Shown here one piece after another: positions 1 through 5,087 of a stretch of DNA of 5,283 bases (positions are counted from its first letter, which is position 1; each line of letters begins with the position of its first letter). The position numbers and the translations under genes are program-made. Below the pieces are notes generated by a model. That model searched no databases and had not been told where the DNA came from. It worked only from the letters and a program-made list of their open reading frames with translations. This DNA comes from Acidobacteriaceae bacterium (lineage in GTDB: Bacteria; Acidobacteriota; Terriglobia; Terriglobales; Acidobacteriaceae), in contig DAHXOQ010000210.1 in assembly GCA_027364815.1 (NCBI GenBank), forward strand, positions 1 to 5,283. The letters run 5' to 3'.

Positions 1-726
1 GTGAAAAAGCTGCATCGGCTCCGCGCGATAAATATTCGGATGGCAATAATTCCGCATCGCGTCAGCCATCCCTCCGCAAATCGGATCGCTCCCCGGCTCC
101 CAGTCGCAATAATTCGAAACAAATAAATCCAGTCGCCCGTCATTGTCGTAATCAATCCAGCACGCACTCACCGCCCACAACGGTGGCTTCCGCGTCGCCA
201 GCGGCATCAAACCCGACTTCGCCGTCACATCCGTAAACGTCCCATCTCCATTGTTGTGGTAAAGAAAATTCCTGTGCACTCCCACCACAAACAAATCCTC
301 ATGCCCATCATTGTCGTAATCGCCCACCGCAGTGCCAATTGAAAATCCCTCACCCGCCAACCCGGCCTTCGCCGTCACATCCCTAAACGTCCCATCGCGA
401 TTGTTTTTGTACAGCCGGTTCCAATACTGCGGCCCGCTCTTCACAAGCGACGGCAATTCCGCACCATTGGTGCAAAAAATATCCGGCCAGCCATCCCCAT
501 CAAAATCAATCACGCCCAATCCGCCAGGCATCGTCTCTACCTGGTACATCCGCCCTGCCGCGCCATTCCGCAGCACAAAATCCAATCCCGCAGACGCAGC
601 GCCATTCACCATCTTGATGGGCGCAATACGTCCTGCCGCCTGAGCAAGCATGCTCCGCGCGCCGCCAAACTCCAGTGCCGCCATCGCCGCCAATCCCCGT
701 AGCACCTCGCGTCTACTTGCTCTCAT
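1..726 (-). CDS. FG-GAP/VCBS repeat (CRTAC1-like) exported protein, 3' end cut by window edge
   Basis: This reading frame stays open from an ATG at 726-724 to base 1, giving 242 codons of a longer protein. The N-terminus (MRASRREVLRGLAAMAAL) has a twin-arginine export motif, SRREVLR, then a hydrophobic stretch and an AQA site near residue 30, so Tat export is inferred. Three calcium-loop motifs of the form DxDxDGxxD are visible at residues 74-82 (DFDGDGWPD), 136-144 (DYDNDGHED) and 192-200 (DYDNDGRLD). They alternate with DGTF-DVTAK-GL segments at 105-123 and 155-173. This is the blade pattern of FG-GAP/VCBS beta-propellers. The YCHPNIY segment near 227-233 and Cys207, Cys217 and Cys228 resemble the CRTAC1/ASPIC-UnbV family, whose members usually continue to an ASPIC/UnbV domain; that part would lie beyond base 1. 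The start is supported by a GAGGG ribosome site five bases upstream, inside the preceding TPR gene. The substrate or partner is unknown. The family call is firm; the function is not. Confidence 0.88.
   Translation of the reverse strand, partial: MRASRREVLRGLAAMAALEFGGARSMLAQAAGRIAPIKMVNGAASAGLDFVLRNGAAGRMYQVETMPGGLGVIDFDGDGWPDIFCTNGAELPSLVKSGPQYWNRLYKNNRDGTFRDVTAKAGLAGEGFSIGTAVGDYDNDGHEDLFVVGVHRNFLYHNNGDGTFTDVTAKSGLMPLATRKPPLWAVSACWIDYDNDGRLDLFVSNYCDWEPGSDPICGGMADAMRNYCHPNIYRAEPMQLFH
208..414 (-). repeat. Two in-gene FG-GAP blade repeats, 150 bases apart
   Basis: Bases 358-414 and 208-264 encode the near-identical segments LYKNNRDGTFRDVTAKAGL and LYHNNGDGTFTDVTAKSGL (14-15 of 19 residues shared), exactly 50 codons apart. 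DNA similarity is also high, including an identical 13-base stretch, cgccgtcacatcc, on the plus strand. This is the internal repeat of the propeller protein, not a mobile repeat. Confidence 0.85.
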
Positions 727-1990
727 GCGTACCCTCACTCTGAAATTTATCCGAGAGCCTTTTCGCCTCTGCCTCTGCCTTATCCGCCTCCGTTGCCCTG
801 CCCATCTTCCTCAACACGCGACTTAACACTGCATGCAGCGCACCCTTCTCATCCGGATACCCCGCAGCCAACGCCGGAGCAAGCAATCCATACGCCTCAC
901 TATCCTGATCCAGTTGCGCCAAAGCCTTGCCCAACTGCACCTTGAGCATTCTGTTCGCCGGCTCCTCTTTCACCAACTCGCGCAACACAGGAACCGCCGC
1001 CTCATAATCACGCGCATTCATCTCCAGCGACGCCAGCGTCCTCAGCGCACCGCGCCGGTGCGGATCAATCTTCAACGCCGCCAGCGCCGACTCCTTCGAC
1101 GCATTCTCCTCACCCGCCGAAAACTGCGCCTCCGCCATCCGCTCCAGTAGCGCCGGATCACCCGGCCGCAAACGAATTGCCTCCGCAAACTCCTTCTCCG
1201 CGCCCGCCGGATCATCACTCAACCGCAGCAGCACATCTCCGCGCATCCGGTGCAGCGCCGCCGCATCCTCTCCACCACTCTTCAACTCATCGGCAACCTT
1301 CTCCGCCTCAACCGCATAACAAACTACAAGCTGATAAATCGCATCCACGCGCGCACTCTGACTCTGCGTATTCTTCAAAGCCAAACCCCGCTCCATCACT
1401 TCAATCGACCCCGCACACTTCAGTTCCGCCAACGGCTTCGTTTTATTCACTTCCAGTTCTTTCGCCCTCGACATCCCCGCATCGCTCGAGCGCAACTCCT
1501 CATTCAACGCGCGAAATCGTTCCAGCGCAAATCCCGCCCAGGCCTCAACCGCATCCTCATCAAATTTCTTGTCTGCGCTCTGCCCCCGTCGCCCCGCCTC
1601 CAGATACGACGCCGCCGCACGCGCATTGTTTCCCAACTCAGCTTCTGCCTCGCCAAGGTACCCTGACGCAATCGCCTCACGCGGCTTCACGCGCGCAGCC
1701 AACTCCAGTCGCGGCACAGCCTCCGCCGCCTTCCCTGTGCGCAGCAAATCAATCCCCAGCAGCAAATTCGCAAAATAATCCTGCGGCGCAATTCTTCGCG
1801 CGCCCTCCAGCGCCGGAATCGCCTCCTCAAACTTCGATTCCTGATGCAGCTGAAACCCCTGCTTCAGCAGCGCCTCAAACCTTGCCTCCGCATCCATCTG
1901 CGCGCTCGAAAACTGCGCTCCAAGCAACAGCACCGCCGAGGCTGCACCGGCCGCAGCCCTCACCCATCCAGTTTTTTCCAATGAACTCAT
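713..1990 (-). CDS. Secreted or periplasmic tetratricopeptide repeat (TPR) protein
   Basis: A 425-residue protein if it starts at the ATG at 1990-1988. The frame can also open at a TTG at 2029 (438 residues), but the ATG gives a standard Sec signal peptide: MSSLEKTGWVR, a hydrophobic core AAAGAASAVLLLGAQF, then SSAQ as the likely cleavage region near residue 30. Neither start has a strong Shine-Dalgarno. From the ATG, TPR-like helical pairs of 34 residues lie at about 38-71, 72-105 and 106-137, and again at 244-277, 278-311, 312-345 and 346-379. They show the usual small/hydrophobic pattern and a Pro near the end of several units (RIAPQD, RVKPRE, RLRPGD, KIDPHR). Residues about 138-243 are helical and charged but do not match TPR well; they include Cys192 and Cys224. 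The C-terminus is charged. TPR arrays bind proteins, and no enzyme domain is visible. Its last 14 bases overlap the start of the FG-GAP gene, so the two products are likely made together and may interact. Function is not known. Confidence 0.88.
   Translation of the reverse strand: MSSLEKTGWVRAAAGAASAVLLLGAQFSSAQMDAEARFEALLKQGFQLHQESKFEEAIPALEGARRIAPQDYFANLLLGIDLLRTGKAAEAVPRLELAARVKPREAIASGYLGEAEAELGNNARAAASYLEAGRRGQSADKKFDEDAVEAWAGFALERFRALNEELRSSDAGMSRAKELEVNKTKPLAELKCAGSIEVMERGLALKNTQSQSARVDAIYQLVVCYAVEAEKVADELKSGGEDAAALHRMRGDVLLRLSDDPAGAEKEFAEAIRLRPGDPALLERMAEAQFSAGEENASKESALAALKIDPHRRGALRTLASLEMNARDYEAAVPVLRELVKEEPANRMLKVQLGKALAQLDQDSEAYGLLAPALAAGYPDEKGALHAVLSRVLRKMGRATEADKAEAEAKRLSDKFQSEGTHESK
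732..736 (-). promoter_or_regulatory. Ribosome binding site of the FG-GAP gene
   Basis: GAGGG on the minus strand sits five bases before the ATG at 726-724. It lies within the last codons of the upstream TPR gene, which fits translational coupling of the two genes and decides the FG-GAP start. Confidence 0.65.
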
Positions 1991-2122
1991 CAAGAACTCA
2001 CGATAGTTGCTCAACGCAATCCAACGCAACTAATGAAGTATTTCTCCACTTTGACATTTTTCATCACTCATTAGACATTCCTCACTCCGCACCCACACCC
2101 CATAAGTCTGCCCGAAATTCAC

Positions 2123-2150
2123 TTGATTCCCCATTAAAACGGACCATAAA
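2123..2150 (+). promoter_or_regulatory. Weak candidate sigma-70-type promoter for amt
   Basis: TTGATT (4 of 6 to TTGACA), a 16-base spacer and CATAAA (4 of 6 to TATAAT). This would give a leader of roughly 140 bases before the amt start. The match is only moderate and the region is AT-richer than its surroundings, so chance similarity is quite possible. Confidence 0.2.
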
Positions 2151-2243
2151 CCAATGTATGTTTCCCCCAACCCCTTGCACAATCTGTTGTGACCGTCGTC
2201 ATATTCCCCCATCTATTAGGAGCAGAAGATTGCGGGTGCCTAT

Positions 2244-2272
2244 TTCCAGCGAATTGCGCATGCAACCTGGGA
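2244..2272 (+). promoter_or_regulatory. Possible hairpin in the amt leader
   Basis: TTCCAG (2244-2249) can pair with CTGGGA (2267-2272, one G-U pair), and inside it TTGC (2254-2257) pairs with GCAA (2262-2265) around a GCAT loop. It ends about 15 bases before the amt Shine-Dalgarno. It could be an RNA structure or a DNA-binding site, and nothing here tells which. Confidence 0.3.
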
Positions 2273-2287
2273 TACGCGTACATAATT

Positions 2288-2292
2288 GGAGG
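2288..2292 (+). promoter_or_regulatory. Ribosome binding site of amt
   Basis: GGAGG, five bases before the ATG at 2298. It decides the start: an in-frame TTG at 2286 overlaps this site and would add only four residues, so it is very unlikely to be used. Confidence 0.85.
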
Positions 2293-2297
2293 AACTC

Positions 2298-3593
2298 ATG
2301 CTTCACCTCGACACGGGTAACACCGGCTTCATGATTCTTTGCACGAGCCTAGTCATGCTCATGACGCCAGGACTTGCATTCTTCTACGGCGGTCTCGTCG
2401 GACGCAAGAATGTGCTCACCATCATGATCCAGAGCTTTGTTTCCATGGGTTGGACCACCGTACTCTGGTATCTCTACGGCTACTCACTCTGCTTCAGCGG
2501 CGATTGGCATGGAATCATCGGAAACTTCAACATGGCTTTCCTGCGCGGCGTCGCCCTCAACACCGCCTCACCAGGCAACAACACCATTCCGCTCTTCGTC
2601 TTCATCGCCTACCAGATGATGTTTGCCATCATCACACCGGCCTTGATCTCGGGCGCATTCACCAATCGCGTCACCTTCAAGGCCTATTGCATCTTCCTCA
2701 CCCTCTGGCTCACCTTTGTTTATTTCCCCTTCGTTCACATGGTCTGGGGCGGCGGAATTTTGCAGAAGTGGGGCGTTGAAGATTTTGCCGGCGGCATCGT
2801 CGTGCACAACATTGCCGGTATGGCCGCGCTCGCCTCCGTGCTTTACGTTGGCCGTCGCCGCGAGGCCGACCGTGGACCGCACAGCATTCCGCTCGTCGCA
2901 CTCGGCACCGGACTGCTCTGGTTCGGCTGGTACGGCTTTAACGCGGGCAGTGAGATGCGTGTTGATTCCGTCACGGCGACAGCATTCCTGAACACCGATA
3001 TCGCTGCCTCGTTCGCAGCCATCGCATGGCTCATCGTGGCCTGGATGCGCGAGAAGAAGCCGAAGTTCCTCGGACTTCTGACTGGCGCAGTTGCCGGCCT
3101 CGCCACCATCACACCGGCCGCAGGTTACGTCTCGCCCACCACCGCCGTCATCATCGGCTGCGTCGCCGGTGTGGTTTGCTACTTCGCCGTCGAACTCAAG
3201 AACAGTCTGCATTGGGATGATGCGCTCGATGTATGGGGCGTCCACGGCGTCGGCGGAATGATCGGCATTATCATGCTCGGCATCTTCGCCAGCAGGGCCT
3301 ACAATCCCTCAGGCGTTGATGGGTTGCTCTACGGCAACTCGAGCTTCTTCTTCAAGCAATGCGTCGCAGTCCTCTTCTCCTCCGTATGGGCCTTCGGATT
3401 TACATACGGCATGCTGAAGCTCATTGACCTCTTCACGCCGGTCCATGTCACCGAAGCACACGAACACACGGGCCTCGATGAATCACTGCACGGCGAAAAC
3501 GCCTACATCGATCCAGGAGCTACTGATCTGCATTTGAAAGAGTTGCTCGACGAAATGGAAATCGAAATGCAGGAAATCAAAAGCAAACTCTAG
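2298..3593 (+). CDS. amt: Ammonium transporter, Amt/MEP/Rh family
   Basis: A 431-residue polytopic inner-membrane channel for ammonium/ammonia uptake, expected to form a trimer. Residues align well with E. coli AmtB. The recruitment-site Trp150 lies in HMVWGGG, and Asp162 and the first pore histidine His170 lie in DFAGGIVVH. Trp211, Phe214 and Ser218 lie in FGWYGFNAGS, and the second pore histidine His316 lies in DVWGVHGVGG. The Phe-gate pair appears as Tyr105 and Phe109 (YQMMF), a Tyr/Phe variant of AmtB's Phe/Phe. About eleven hydrophobic segments are seen between residues 9 and 378. The N-terminus enters the first membrane segment almost at once, so no cleavable signal peptide of the AmtB kind is evident. 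The cytoplasmic tail keeps the GLD...HGENAY motif (392-403) used for PII (GlnK) contact and subunit coupling, and then extends 28 residues as a charged helix ending EMQEIKSKL. No glnK adjoins it: a terminator follows and the upstream gene is divergent. The family call is secure. Confidence 0.96.
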   Translation: MLHLDTGNTGFMILCTSLVMLMTPGLAFFYGGLVGRKNVLTIMIQSFVSMGWTTVLWYLYGYSLCFSGDWHGIIGNFNMAFLRGVALNTASPGNNTIPLFVFIAYQMMFAIITPALISGAFTNRVTFKAYCIFLTLWLTFVYFPFVHMVWGGGILQKWGVEDFAGGIVVHNIAGMAALASVLYVGRRREADRGPHSIPLVALGTGLLWFGWYGFNAGSEMRVDSVTATAFLNTDIAASFAAIAWLIVAWMREKKPKFLGLLTGAVAGLATITPAAGYVSPTTAVIIGCVAGVVCYFAVELKNSLHWDDALDVWGVHGVGGMIGIIMLGIFASRAYNPSGVDGLLYGNSSFFFKQCVAVLFSSVWAFGFTYGMLKLIDLFTPVHVTEAHEHTGLDESLHGENAYIDPGATDLHLKELLDEMEIEMQEIKSKL

Positions 3594-3617
3594 CTCAACT
3601 TCCTAGCTTGTTTAGTC

Positions 3618-3654
3618 AACCCCCTCAATGTGTCTCCGCATTGAGGGGGTTTTT
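3618..3654 (+). terminator. Intrinsic terminator of amt
   Basis: A perfect 13-base-pair stem, AACCCCCTCAATG (3618-3630) with CATTGAGGGGGTT (3639-3651), an 8-base loop, and a run of five T (3650-3654), 25 bases after the amt stop. This is a textbook rho-independent terminator for plus-strand transcription. On the minus strand there is no T-run after the stem, so it should act one way only. It separates amt from the downstream gene. Confidence 0.93.
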
Positions 3655-3819
3655 AATGCAGAGACACTTCCGCTGAAACACAACCGGCGACAGAGAACTC
3701 GCTCTATCATCCCTTCTCATCCAATCTCCTCGTCAGTTTTAAAACTCGCACCACTATGCACAGTTTCAAAAGCAACTATCCCATACGAATTCCTGAAGCG
3801 GTAACTTCGAAATTTTCAA

Positions 3820-3839
3820 TGAGTCTACCCGCAGACTCA
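3820..3839 (+). repeat. Inverted repeat upstream of the phosphofructokinase gene
   Basis: TGAGTCT (3820-3826) and AGACTCA (3833-3839) are perfect 7-base arms around ACCCGC, ending 27 bases before the start codon. It could be an operator or, if transcribed, a small hairpin. Confidence 0.45.
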
Positions 3840-3860
3840 ACCTGCCTCCTCAGCTAAGAT
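3832..3860 (+). promoter_or_regulatory. Weak candidate promoter for a leaderless phosphofructokinase transcript
   Basis: TAAGAT (3855-3860, 4 of 6 to TATAAT) ends six bases before the ATG, so transcription would start at or next to the start codon. CAGACT (3832-3837), 17 bases further up, matches TTGACA in 3 of 6 positions (the central GAC). The placement is more suggestive than the sequence match. Confidence 0.22.
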
Positions 3861-3870
3861 GGAGGCATGG
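3841..3870 (+). promoter_or_regulatory. Inverted repeat enclosing the phosphofructokinase ribosome site and start codon
   Basis: TGCCTCC (3843-3849) pairs perfectly with GGAGGCA (3861-3867). With one bulged T, CC (3841-3842) can also pair with GG (3869-3870). The right arm contains the only Shine-Dalgarno-like sequence, GGAGG (3861-3865), and the A of the start codon. If the mRNA extends upstream, this hairpin would hide both; in DNA it is a 25-base palindrome around the TAAGAT hexamer, as an operator might be. GGAGG is only one base from the ATG, which is closer than usual. Confidence 0.45.
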
Positions 3871-4997
3871 CGAACAAAAGACAGCGCATTGGAATTTTGA
3901 CAGCCGGCGGTGATTGTCCTGGGCTCAATGCCGCAATCCGCGGAGTGGGCAAAGCTGCGCAAGGCTTTTACCAGATGGATGTCATCGGATTTCGTGATGG
4001 TTTTCTCGGATTAGTCGAGAACCGCTTCATCGAACTGGATCGCTCCGCACTCTCCGGCATTCTCACCCTTGGCGGCACAATTCTCGGCACCAGCCGCGAC
4101 AAGCCGCATCGCATGGTCATCGACGGCAAAACAAAAGATATGACCGGCGTGGTCAAAGAGAACATCAAAAAATTGAAGCTCGATTGTGTCGTTTGCCTCG
4201 GCGGCGGCGGCACGCAAAAGAACGCCTTGCGCCTCCACCAAGCCGGCATCAACGTCATCACCTTGCCTAAGACGATTGACAACGATGTGGCCATGACCGA
4301 TGCAACCTTCGGATACGCAACCGCGCTCGATATTGCCACGGACGCAATTGACCGTTTGCACAGCACCGCGCACAGCCATCATCGCATCATTGTCGCGGAG
4401 ATCATGGGGCATCGCGCCGGATGGCTTACGCTCGGCGCAGGACTCGCCGGCGGTGCTGATGTAATTCTGATTCCTGAAATTCCCTACGACGTGAAAAAAA
4501 TCTCTGCGGCCATTCGCCAGCGAAGCAAGAAGGGCAGCAGCTTCAGCATTGTAGCTGTGGCCGAGGGCGCTAAGAGTCGTGAGGATGCGCAGCTTTTCAA
4601 AATCGTTGAGAAGAACGTGAAGCGCGCTGAAAGCCTGGAGAGCACACTCGCCGCCAAACATGAACTGGCAACACTTGAAATGCGCCATCAGGGCAACACC
4701 TTGCGTCTTGCGCATCAACTTGAAGAGCTCACGCGGCTGGAATCGCGGGTGACGATTCTCGGATATGTTCAGCGTGGCGGCTCACCGAGCACGGAAGACC
4801 GCATCCTCGCCACACGCCTTGGCACCGCATGTGCCGATCTCATCCACAAACGGCACTACGGCGTCATGGTTGCCGCCCGAGCAGACGGCACTGAAGCTGT
4901 CCCCCTCGAAAAAGTCGCCGGCAAGCTCAAACTCGTCCCACCCGACCACTCCTGGGTACAAAGTGCACGGCGCGTCGGTACCTGTCTGGGAGATTGA
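3867..4997 (+). CDS. pfkA: 6-phosphofructokinase, PfkA family, long type with K124 signature
   Basis: A 376-residue cytoplasmic enzyme expected to phosphorylate fructose 6-phosphate to fructose 1,6-bisphosphate in glycolysis. Family motifs in order (E. coli numbering in brackets): GGDCPGLNAAIRG at 14-26, GGTILGTSR with Arg77 (R72), LGGGGT at 111-116, PKTIDND at 134-140 with catalytic Asp138 (D127), Arg173 (R162), MGH at 180-182, Glu233 (E222) in AEGA, Arg303 (R243) in QRGGSP and Arg312 (R252) in DRILA. Lys135 replaces Gly124, as in PPi-dependent and some ATP enzymes. Gly115 matches Gly104, the ATP-type residue, while Gly114 stands where E. coli has the Mg-binding Asp103. The phosphoryl donor is therefore uncertain. 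About 49 extra residues lie between Glu233 and Arg303, which makes it longer than the 320-residue E. coli enzyme. Proline-poor, charged helix is predicted by eye there. The protein ends ARRVGTCLGD, which looks like a natural C-terminus. The ATG at 3867 is the only start upstream of the first motif that fits, although its ribosome site is unusually close. Confidence 0.94.
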   Translation: MANKRQRIGILTAGGDCPGLNAAIRGVGKAAQGFYQMDVIGFRDGFLGLVENRFIELDRSALSGILTLGGTILGTSRDKPHRMVIDGKTKDMTGVVKENIKKLKLDCVVCLGGGGTQKNALRLHQAGINVITLPKTIDNDVAMTDATFGYATALDIATDAIDRLHSTAHSHHRIIVAEIMGHRAGWLTLGAGLAGGADVILIPEIPYDVKKISAAIRQRSKKGSSFSIVAVAEGAKSREDAQLFKIVEKNVKRAESLESTLAAKHELATLEMRHQGNTLRLAHQLEELTRLESRVTILGYVQRGGSPSTEDRILATRLGTACADLIHKRHYGVMVAARADGTEAVPLEKVAGKLKLVPPDHSWVQSARRVGTCLGD

Positions 4998-5024
4998 GAA
5001 AACCTGGGAATCTGTTTGGGAGAT
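4982..5024 (+). repeat. Short direct repeat across the phosphofructokinase stop codon
   Basis: CTGTCTGGGAGAT (4982-4994) recurs as CTGTTTGGGAGAT (5012-5024), 12 of 13 identical and exactly 30 bases apart. The first copy encodes the last residues CLGD of the enzyme; the second lies in the same frame after the stop. Confidence 0.6.
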
Positions 5025-5060
5025 GCATTCAGCTCCAGCAGGGAGCGCGCGATAATAGTC

Positions 5061-5087
5061 CAGGATGGAGAGCGCAGCGGAATCCTG
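5061..5087. repeat. Extragenic inverted repeat
   Basis: CAGGAT (5061-5066) and ATCCTG (5082-5087) are perfect 6-base arms around a purine-rich centre containing AGCGCAGCGGA. It has no T-run, so it is not a terminator. It may be a copy of a dispersed extragenic palindrome, which cannot be shown from one window. Confidence 0.3.

Larger units (their letters stand above)
1991..2297. other. Divergent intergenic region between the TPR gene and amt
   Basis: This 307-base region holds the promoters for the leftward TPR/FG-GAP unit and for rightward amt, but none is clear. On the plus strand there is a perfect TTGACA at 2051-2056 with only a poor -10 (GACATT at 2074-2079, spacer 17), and a weaker pair, TTGATT (2123-2128) and CATAAA (2145-2150). 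I looked for a sigma-54 site (GG-N10-GC within TGGCAC-N5-TTGC) because amt genes often use one, and found no good match. A 60-codon minus-strand frame at 2030-2212 has no ribosome site and no family features, and is not called. The bases nearest the TPR gene are purine-rich on the minus strand with repeated GAGTGA/GAATG-like words. Confidence 0.6.
3594..3866. other. Spacer between amt and the phosphofructokinase gene
   Basis: This 273-base stretch contains no credible gene. It holds the amt terminator (3618-3654), a 12-base perfect palindrome AGTTTTAAAACT (3735-3746), a 7-base-pair inverted repeat TGAGTCT/AGACTCA (3820-3839) and a second one at the phosphofructokinase start (3843-3867). The phosphofructokinase promoter should lie here, but no strong -35/-10 pair was found other than the weak one listed separately. 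Confidence 0.6.

Noticed and set aside
1991..2029. TTG start at 2029 for the TPR gene
   Set aside because: It would add 13 residues before a well-formed signal peptide and its nearest GGAG is about 14 bases away; the ATG at 1990 is more natural, though not certain.
2030..2212. 60-codon minus-strand frame just upstream of and in frame with the TPR gene
   Set aside because: No ribosome site, no recognisable features, and it ends in a TAG directly before the possible TTG start; it looks like intergenic sequence.
2030..2297. Sigma-54 promoter for amt
   Set aside because: TTGC words occur near 2175 and 2254, but none has a GG exactly ten bases before its GC in the right context.
1177..2334. Long 385-codon plus-strand open frame rich in Pro and Ser
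   Set aside because: It is antisense to the TPR gene and runs through the intergenic region into the amt start. Its composition is the typical shadow of a GC-rich gene, with no ribosome site or domain.
2568..3245. 225-codon minus-strand open frame inside amt
   Set aside because: Antisense shadow of the clearly coding ammonium transporter gene; its acidic, Gly-rich composition mirrors the membrane codons.
4011..4718. 235-codon minus-strand open frame inside pfkA
   Set aside because: Antisense shadow of a gene with complete, well-placed family motifs on the other strand.
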